Made by a program: the position numbers and the translations under genes. 64,000 nt of DNA from contig NZ_FRCB01000003.1 in assembly GCF_900142765.1 (NCBI RefSeq), forward strand, positions 62,001-126,000, given 5' to 3'. The notes under the pieces were generated by a model, which saw nothing but the letters and a program-made list of their open reading frames with translations, searched no databases and had not been told where the DNA came from. Source of the stretch: Roseovarius litoreus. Lineage in GTDB: Bacteria > Pseudomonadota > Alphaproteobacteria > Rhodobacterales > Rhodobacteraceae. Positions 56,887 to 64,000 of this stretch are shown in pieces; position 1 is the first letter of the stretch, and each line of letters begins with the position of its first letter.

Positions 56887-57675
56887 ATGAGCGGCATGGG
56901 TTGGGACCAGATGACTGACAGGACGCCAGACGAGACGGCCCTTGATGCGCGCTATAAGGCATGGCTCAAGAAGAACCCGGGCAAGAGTTTTTCGGAATAT
57001 TTCGACGGGGTTCACGTCCCGAAAATCATGGCGGGGCATCCGCATGCCTCGTTGGGGCGCAATCTGACCACGGGGGATTGGCGGGTTTCGGGCAAGGGGT
57101 CGTTCCGTCGGGTCTGTGACGCGTTCAGCTTCGTGACCGGTGCGAAATCTCTGCCGAAGGACAGTGCGGTCTGCGAGCTGGGCTGCGGAACCTTGCGGAT
57201 CGGCGCGCATTTCATCGATCATCTTGGCCCGGGCCGGTTCGCCGGGCTGGATATCTCGCAGGCTTTGATCGACGAGGGTCGCACCGCTTTTGCGGAGCTG
57301 GTGCGCGCCAAGCGCCCGGTGCTCGGCACATTCGACAGCGCCCTTGAGACCGCTGCAGGACTGTGCCCTGATCTTGTCTTTGCCTTCAACGTGGTGTGCC
57401 ATGTCCATCCGGACGAGGAAGAGACCTTTTATGACAGGCTGCTGGCACTGGTGCACAAACCCGGCTGTATCGTCGTGCTTCAGGTGGTGACCCATCCCGA
57501 GCCGATACGCTATCAGGAATCCGGTTGGGCCAGACCTGTGCAGGACTATATCGAGCGCATGACGCCGCTGATCCATCACCGGCATGATGGGGACCTCATC
57601 AAAACCGGTGAGAAGGGCGGTCGCGAGATCGAGTCTCGGCTGCTTGCCTTCCGACGTCCGGCACAGGATGTATGA
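56887..57675 (+). CDS. Class I SAM-dependent methyltransferase
   Basis: A 262-residue methyltransferase. The SAM-binding motif I is CELGCGTLRIGAHFIDHLG, followed by an acidic strand end (GLDIS) and NVVCHVHPDEEETFYDRLLALVHKPG as motif post-I/IV. The first ~85 residues (KAWLKKNPGKSFSEYFDGVHV) are an N-terminal extension. The fold is that of small-molecule or lipid methyltransferases; the substrate is unknown. An in-frame ATG at 56911 is an alternative start. It follows gdh by 103 bases on the same strand. Confidence 0.82.
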   Translation: MSGMGWDQMTDRTPDETALDARYKAWLKKNPGKSFSEYFDGVHVPKIMAGHPHASLGRNLTTGDWRVSGKGSFRRVCDAFSFVTGAKSLPKDSAVCELGCGTLRIGAHFIDHLGPGRFAGLDISQALIDEGRTAFAELVRAKRPVLGTFDSALETAAGLCPDLVFAFNVVCHVHPDEEETFYDRLLALVHKPGCIVVLQVVTHPEPIRYQESGWARPVQDYIERMTPLIHHRHDGDLIKTGEKGGREIESRLLAFRRPAQDV

Positions 57676-57736
57676 GCGGCGATGCAAGGGGGTTGCGGCG
57701 CCTGACCGTGGCTGACAGGATGCGGGGCGACAGAGA

Positions 57737-58066
57737 ATGAATGAGGGTCTCATGCTGCGTGTTCTGACATTGTCCTGCGGGCTTGCCGTGCTGGCCGGAG
57801 CGGCCTCGGCCGAGACCGCCGCCCAGAAGGCCGAACGCTGCGCGGCGCAGGCCGATATCGTCACATTGGCGGTCGATGCCCGCCAGGAGGGGCGCGATGC
57901 ACAGGCCACCAAGGCGATGATGGAGGCCGCCGAGAGCGGTATTCCCGCCAGATATGCGCCCGGTATCACGCCGCTGGTGGAGTGGGTGTTCACCCTGCCG
58001 GAAGATCAGTTGGCGCTCGATGTCGGTGGCGCGTTTGAAAAACAGTGCCTCGAATTCAGCCAGTAG
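57737..58066 (+). CDS. Small secreted protein, unknown
   Basis: A 109-residue protein with a signal peptide: MLRVLTLSCGLAVLAGAASA then ETAAQKAERC, cleavage near residue 25. The mature part is helical and contains a Cys pair (ERCAAQ and KQCLEF) that could bridge. No family is recognised. The ATG at 57737 is used; the later ATG at 57752, with GAGGG just upstream, is at least as likely as the true start. It lies between the methyltransferase and dnaG. Confidence 0.6.
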   Translation: MNEGLMLRVLTLSCGLAVLAGAASAETAAQKAERCAAQADIVTLAVDARQEGRDAQATKAMMEAAESGIPARYAPGITPLVEWVFTLPEDQLALDVGGAFEKQCLEFSQ

Positions 58067-58123
58067 CGGGAATGATCGCGCACGGTCCTTGCCGTGGCGG
58101 ACCGTATCCACCATATTCCGGGT

Positions 58124-60085
58124 ATGAGTCTTCCACCCGGTTTTCTTGATGAATTGCGCTCGAGGACGTCGCTGTCTCAGGTGGCGGGCCGCAAGGTCAT
58201 GTGGGACATGCGCAAGTCCAATCAGGCCAAGGGCGACATGTGGGCGCCATGCCCGTTCCATCAGGAAAAGACCGCCAGCTTTCACGTGGATGACCGCAAG
58301 GGCTTTTATTACTGCTTCGGCTGTCATGCCAAGGGCGACGCGATCGGTTTCGTGAAGGACACCGAGAATGTCGATTTCATGGAGGCCGTGCGGATCCTCG
58401 CGGCCGAAGCGGGCATGCCGATGCCCGAACGCGACCCCCAGGCCCAGCAAAAGGCGGATCGGCGCCAGCAGCTTGCCGAGGTCATGGAGATGGCGGTGCA
58501 GTTCTTCCGCCTGCAGCTCAAGATGGGTGCAGGCGCCGCGGCGCGCGATTACCTGGCTGGCAGAGGGCTGGCGGAGGCCGGTCAGGAGCGGTTCGAGATC
58601 GGTTTCGCGCCCGCCTCGTGGCAGGCGCTGCTGGAGCATCTGACGAGCAAGGGCGTGGAGGAGGAGCTGATCCTCGATTGCGGGTTGTGCCGACGCAGCA
58701 CCAAGCCCGGAGGGCGGCCCTATGACGCGTTCCGCAACCGCATCATGTTTCCGATCCGCGATCCGCGCGGGCGCTGCATCGCCTTCGGTGGCCGGGCGAT
58801 GGACCCTGCCGATGATGCCAAATATCTGAATTCACAGGATACGGAACTCTTCGACAAGTCGCGTGTTCTGTATCATCACGGTCCGGCCCGGGAAGCTGCG
58901 GGCAAGGGCAAGCCACTGATCGTAGCCGAAGGCTATATGGATGTGATCGCGCTGGCGATGGCGGGGTTCGATGCGTCTGTGGCCCCGCTTGGCACGGCGG
59001 TGACTGAGCATCATCTGCAATTGCTGTGGCGCATCGCCGATGAGCCGATCATCGCGCTGGACGGGGACGGGGCGGGCCTGCGCGCGGCGTATCGTACGAT
59101 CGATGTGGCGCTGCCGCTGCTGGAGGCGGGCAAATCGCTGCGCTTCGCGCTGATGCCCGAGGGAATGGACCCCGACGATCTCTTGCGGGCCAAGGGGCCG
59201 GTGGCGGTGCAGGAGATCCTGGACCGGGCCTTGCCGATGGTGCAACTGCTTTGGCAGCGCGAGACCGAGGGCCGTGTTTTCGACAGCCCCGAGCGGCGCG
59301 CGTCGCTGGACAAGGCGCTGCGCGAGAAGATCATGCTGATCCGTGATCCTTCGATCCGCAGTCATTACGGGGAGGCGATCAAGGAATTGCGCTGGGCGCT
59401 GTTCAGCCCCCGGCGGCAGGAGGGCGGCAGCGCGCGTCAGGGCTTTGGGCGGGGCGGTCGATGGCAGCCTCCGGCCAGCGCACGCCAGACCACCCGCGCA
59501 TCGCTTCTGGTGGCGGCGGGCGAGGGGGCGCATCAGCGTCTCAGGGAGGCGCTGATCCTGGCCACGGTGATCTGCACGCCGCAGGTGTTCGACGATGTCG
59601 AGGGACAGTTGGAAGGGATGACCTGTTCGGATCCCGAACATGAGCGGCTTCGCGGGCTGATCCTGCGCCATGCGGGGCAGGCGGGCGAGGCGCTGCGTGC
59701 GCGGCTTGAGGCGGAGGCCGGGGGCGATGCCCTTGAAAAGCTGTTGTCGCTTCCCCATGTCGCTCTGGCTCCTGCTGTGCGCCGTCCGGGTGATCCGGAC
59801 ATCGCCCGCATGACCATCGCGGAAGAATTGTCAAAGCTCGAGGCCGAGCGCGGCCTCAACGCCGAAGTCAGGGAGGCCGCGGAGGATCTTGCGGGCGTTG
59901 CTGACGAGGCGGTGACATGGCGGTTGGGACAGGCCGCCGAAGAACGACAGCGCGCTTTGCGCAGCCAGACGGAAGACACGACTGAATACGATCTAGCGGA
60001 GAACGGCGCGCGAATCAGTCGCGATGAGCGCGAAAGACTGGAAAAGCTGCTGAACGGCATCACCTTTTCCAAACCGGCCCGTTGA
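58124..60085 (+). CDS. dnaG: DNA primase
   Basis: A 653-residue primase making RNA primers at the replication fork. The N-terminal CHC2 zinc domain is CPFHQEKTASFHVDDRKGFYYCFGCHAKGD (three Cys and one His ligand spaced as usual). The Toprim catalytic core contains VAEGYMDVIALAMAGF with Glu and then DGDGAG (Asp pair). The C-terminal third (helicase-binding domain) is less conserved. I start it at the ATG at 58124 (MSLPPGFLDELRSR), where the family opens; an in-frame GTG at 58094 is less likely. It is followed by rpoD, as in many alphaproteobacteria, without rpsU. Confidence 0.95.
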   Translation: MSLPPGFLDELRSRTSLSQVAGRKVMWDMRKSNQAKGDMWAPCPFHQEKTASFHVDDRKGFYYCFGCHAKGDAIGFVKDTENVDFMEAVRILAAEAGMPMPERDPQAQQKADRRQQLAEVMEMAVQFFRLQLKMGAGAAARDYLAGRGLAEAGQERFEIGFAPASWQALLEHLTSKGVEEELILDCGLCRRSTKPGGRPYDAFRNRIMFPIRDPRGRCIAFGGRAMDPADDAKYLNSQDTELFDKSRVLYHHGPAREAAGKGKPLIVAEGYMDVIALAMAGFDASVAPLGTAVTEHHLQLLWRIADEPIIALDGDGAGLRAAYRTIDVALPLLEAGKSLRFALMPEGMDPDDLLRAKGPVAVQEILDRALPMVQLLWQRETEGRVFDSPERRASLDKALREKIMLIRDPSIRSHYGEAIKELRWALFSPRRQEGGSARQGFGRGGRWQPPASARQTTRASLLVAAGEGAHQRLREALILATVICTPQVFDDVEGQLEGMTCSDPEHERLRGLILRHAGQAGEALRARLEAEAGGDALEKLLSLPHVALAPAVRRPGDPDIARMTIAEELSKLEAERGLNAEVREAAEDLAGVADEAVTWRLGQAAEERQRALRSQTEDTTEYDLAENGARISRDERERLEKLLNGITFSKPAR

Positions 60086-60152
60086 TTGTGGTTTGGTGAG
60101 AAATAGGTAAAGAAGACAGGGTACAGGGTGTGCGAATCACTAGAACGCGATA

Positions 60153-60166
60153 TTGATTCGAATCAC
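60153..60166. promoter_or_regulatory. FNR/FnrL-like box upstream of rpoD
   Basis: TTGAT-TCGA-ATCAC matches the FNR consensus TTGAT-N4-ATCAA with one mismatch in the last base. It lies 29 bases before the rpoD ATG. The overlapping 9-bp direct repeat CGAATCACT (60133-60141 and 60159-60167) is separate. Binding is speculative because one-mismatch sites arise by chance. Confidence 0.3.
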
Positions 60167-60194
60167 TCGATCGCTCACTGCTCAGGAGACTTTC

Positions 60195-62183
<1,989 letters not shown>

Positions 62184-62205
62184 GCTGCACCAAAGTGCAT
62201 GAAAG

Positions 62206-62230
62206 GGCCGCGTTTGACGCGGCCTTTTTT
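62206..62230 (+). terminator. Rho-independent terminator of rpoD
   Basis: A perfect 7-bp stem (GGCCGCG at 62206-62212, loop TTTGA, CGCGGCC at 62218-62224) is followed by six T residues (62225-62230). It lies 23 bases after the rpoD stop. This is the clearest terminator in the window. Confidence 0.92.
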
Positions 62231-62522
62231 CATGTCCGGCTGTGTACGACTGGTACGAAACCTACGCGCATTTGGGACGAAAGGGGTTCGGGCCGGTTTC
62301 GGGGCAGTTTCGGGGGTGAAGGGGCGCGCGCCGGGTTGACGATTGGCCGGGCCGGGGCCGTGCTGGTGTCCAAACGCACGGAGGTGTCACCAAAGGGTAA
62401 ATACTGCGACCGCTTCGTGTTTGTGAACAGGCCGTGCGGTGGTGTCACCTGCTTGAAAGGAATGGGCGGGCGTGGCCGGGGCGTGCTATGCTTTGGGGCG
62501 TAACCTTTGAGGGGGAGACGGC

Positions 62523-63020
62523 ATGCGCGGCATGATACTGAGCGCGATGGCACTGGGCGTGACCACCGGTTCGGCGGGGGCCGAGGGGTGTTTTGGCGCC
62601 GGCACACCGCTGTTTCATTGCACGCTGGAGCAGGGCGCAAAGGCGGTAGATGCCTGCCTGCAGGGCGATGTCGCCACTTACCGCTTTGGTCCTGCGACAG
62701 GGACGGCGGATTTGCTGCTGGCGCAGCCTGTCGCGCAAGTGGATATGTGGCCCTGGTCCGGTGTCGGGCGCTGGTTGTCCGAGGCGGCGGTTTTCGCCAA
62801 TGCCGGATATGCTTATCGGGTGAGCTATGCGGTGGACCGGCTGAGCGAGAGCCGCGAGGTGACAGGGGCGGTGCATGTGCTGCGCGGCGATGCGCAGCTG
62901 GCCGAGCTGCCTTGTGATCCGGGCAGTGTGACGGTGGCGGATCTCTATCCGCTTTTTGAGGCCAAGGAGGCGGCGGGCCAATGCTGGTCCGGCGAGGCGC
63001 AAGACTGGACAGGGTGCTGA
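62523..63020 (+). CDS. Secreted protein, unknown family
   Basis: A 165-residue protein with a signal peptide MRGMILSAMALGVTTGSAGA then EGCFG (cleavage near residue 20). The mature part contains several Cys (EGCFGAGTPLFHCTLEQ, VDACLQG, LPCDPG, GQCWSG, DWTGC) that suggest disulphides in the periplasm, and a VDMWPWSGVGRWLSEAAVFANAGYAYRV block. No family is recognised. The YjbQ gene starts five bases after its stop, so the two are probably co-transcribed. Confidence 0.7.
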   Translation: MRGMILSAMALGVTTGSAGAEGCFGAGTPLFHCTLEQGAKAVDACLQGDVATYRFGPATGTADLLLAQPVAQVDMWPWSGVGRWLSEAAVFANAGYAYRVSYAVDRLSESREVTGAVHVLRGDAQLAELPCDPGSVTVADLYPLFEAKEAAGQCWSGEAQDWTGC

Positions 63021-63024
63021 GCCG

Positions 63025-63447
63025 ATGCAGACCACATTCACCATCGAAACCAACGGTCAGGGGCTGTACGAGTTCACCCGGCAGGTGACCGCATGGGTCG
63101 CCGGATCGGGTGTGGGCGACGGGCTGTTGACGCTGTTCATCCGCCACACATCGGCAAGCCTGCTGATACAGGAAAACGCCGATCCGGATGTGCAGGGCGA
63201 TCTGAGGGCCTATTTCGCGCGGCTGGTGCCGAAGGCCAATGATCCGGCGATGGCCTATCTGCGCCACACCACCGAAGGCCCCGACGACATGCCGGCCCAT
63301 ATCAAGGCGGCGATGATGCCGGTCAGCCTGTCGATACCGGTCAGGGGTGGGCATCCGGTGCTGGGCACATGGCAGGGGATTTACGTCTTCGAGCATCGCG
63401 ATGCGCCGCACCGGCGCGCGGTGGCGGCGCATCTGATGGCGGATTGA
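63025..63447 (+). CDS. YjbQ family protein (secondary thiamine-phosphate synthase-like)
   Basis: A 140-residue protein of the UPF0047/YjbQ family. Family motifs include GDGLLTLFIRHTSASLLIQENADPDV, DDMPAHIKAAMMPVSLSIPV and a C-terminal GTWQGIYVFEHRDAPHRR. Some members show thiamine phosphate synthase activity in vitro; biological role unclear. The ATG at 63025 gives MQTTFTIETNGQGLYEF; the frame extends upstream into the preceding gene, which is rejected. Convergent with the SDR gene. Confidence 0.9.
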   Translation: MQTTFTIETNGQGLYEFTRQVTAWVAGSGVGDGLLTLFIRHTSASLLIQENADPDVQGDLRAYFARLVPKANDPAMAYLRHTTEGPDDMPAHIKAAMMPVSLSIPVRGGHPVLGTWQGIYVFEHRDAPHRRAVAAHLMAD

Positions 63448-63463
63448 GCGCGCCTTTGAGCGC

Positions 63464-64000
63464 TCAGCCTGTGGGCATGAGAAAGATCTCGCGCAGGTCG
63501 GCGCGGCGCGGTTGTTCGAGCGCATGCACGACCGAGGCCGCGACATCCGCGGGCTGCAGCTTGTCGGGTTTGGGTTCGTCGAAAAACGGCGTGTCCACCA
63601 TGCCGGGCGCGATCACCGTGCAGCGCCCGCCCCAGTCACGCATCGCCTCGGACATGTTGCCCGCCAGCCCGTGCACGAACCATTTGGACGCGCCATAGAT
63701 GGAGCCGGGGATGTAGCGCTTGCCGGCGGCCGAACCTGTGAGGATCAGGTGGCCGCGGCTGGCCTTGAGCGCGGCATGGGCGGCCTTGATGGTCCACAGA
63801 AGGCCCATGACGTTGACCTCCATCATGGTGCGCCATTCCTCGGGGTCGCCCTGTTCGATTCCGGGGGTGGACAGCCCGGTGCCGGCATTGGCAAAGACCG
63901 CGTCGATCCCCTGAAAATGCGTGGCGGCGCGTTCGATCGCGGCGCTGATGTCGTCGAGGCGGGTGACGTCGCCGGGCAGGGCCAGCGCGTGGTCGGGGCC
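63464..64000 (-). CDS. Short-chain dehydrogenase/reductase (partial, 5' end outside)
   Basis: The frame is open to the window edge, giving the C-terminal 178 residues of an SDR. Visible motifs are DAVFANAGTG (the N-A-G motif), VNVMGLLWTIKAAHAALK, and the catalytic Ser/Tyr/Lys in LTGSAAGKRYIPGSIYGASKWF, with the PGMVDTPFF loop after it. The cofactor-binding N-terminus (GxxxGxG) is outside the window. Substrate unknown; classical SDR with NAD(P)(H). Confidence 0.9.
   Translation of the reverse strand, partial: GPDHALALPGDVTRLDDISAAIERAATHFQGIDAVFANAGTGLSTPGIEQGDPEEWRTMMEVNVMGLLWTIKAAHAALKASRGHLILTGSAAGKRYIPGSIYGASKWFVHGLAGNMSEAMRDWGGRCTVIAPGMVDTPFFDEPKPDKLQPADVAASVVHALEQPRRADLREIFLMPTG

Overview
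This window looks like a core chromosomal segment of a high-GC alphaproteobacterium of the Rhodobacteraceae, probably the marine Roseobacter group. The signs are a type B PutA with a divergent Lrp-type PutR, the alphaproteobacterial SOS box GTTC-N7-GTTC, a hom-glpX-recJ operon, dnaG followed by rpoD, a VPLPA-CTERM protein, Tad-type pseudopilins, a non-pyrrolysine trimethylamine-methyltransferase family protein, and many DMT-type exporters and Lrp regulators. I saw no insertion sequence, prophage, integrase or CRISPR array. Two tRNA genes are present, Leu(UAA) and Glu(UUC).

Layout. 1-13.6 kb: end of a glycosyltransferase, a tyrosine-phosphatase-like protein, a class V aminotransferase, a 58-residue membrane protein, hisC, valS, an Lrp regulator divergent from an ornithine-type decarboxylase, an orphan CoxL-type molybdenum subunit, metF divergent from metR with a MetR-like box between them, and suhB. 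13.6-15.1 kb: a lower-GC orphan regulator bracketed by two different dispersed repeats beside tRNA-Leu. 15-29.5 kb: a TPR lipoprotein-like secreted protein, putR/putA, rhomboid, metG, an MFS transporter, YceI, an ImuA-like gene under a LexA box, an aldo/keto reductase, an XRE regulator, small membrane proteins, EamA and Nudix. 29.7-32 kb: an EF-hand protein next to an ECF sigma / anti-sigma-like / CnrX-like sensor operon. 32-39.5 kb: a PleD-like diguanylate cyclase, DUF3572, HAD, EamA, an MttB-family protein, then an H-NOX-like gene translationally coupled to an HNOBA-GGDEF gene. 39.6-47.7 kb: tex, tRNA-Glu, recJ-glpX-hom, a lipoprotein and a TetR regulator with a perfect 20-bp operator-like palindrome. 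47.8-55 kb: a LuxR-type response regulator, about 1 kb without a convincing gene that contains a G-quadruplex-prone tract, a VPLPA-CTERM protein, pirin, and three Tad-type pseudopilin genes. 55.3-64 kb: glutamate dehydrogenase behind a full-consensus sigma-54 promoter, a methyltransferase, dnaG, rpoD with a strong terminator, YjbQ and the 3' part of an SDR gene.

The most unusual signals are: (1) four dispersed intergenic arrays of an 11-bp direct repeat (core CGTCGGTAT) at 3.7, 13.7, 37.1 and 47.7 kb, with the same unit order each time; (2) a second, ~127-bp two-hairpin repeat at 14.8 and 51.4 kb; (3) a split gene pair that copies the H-NOX/HNOBA/cyclase plan of soluble guanylate cyclase with a GGDEF output, in which the H-NOX-like partner lacks the haem-ligand His; (4) the EF-hand/ECF/CnrX-like signalling module; (5) the sigma-54 and LexA sites that assign regulation to gdh and the ImuA-like gene. 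All family assignments come from reading motifs by eye; no database search was possible.
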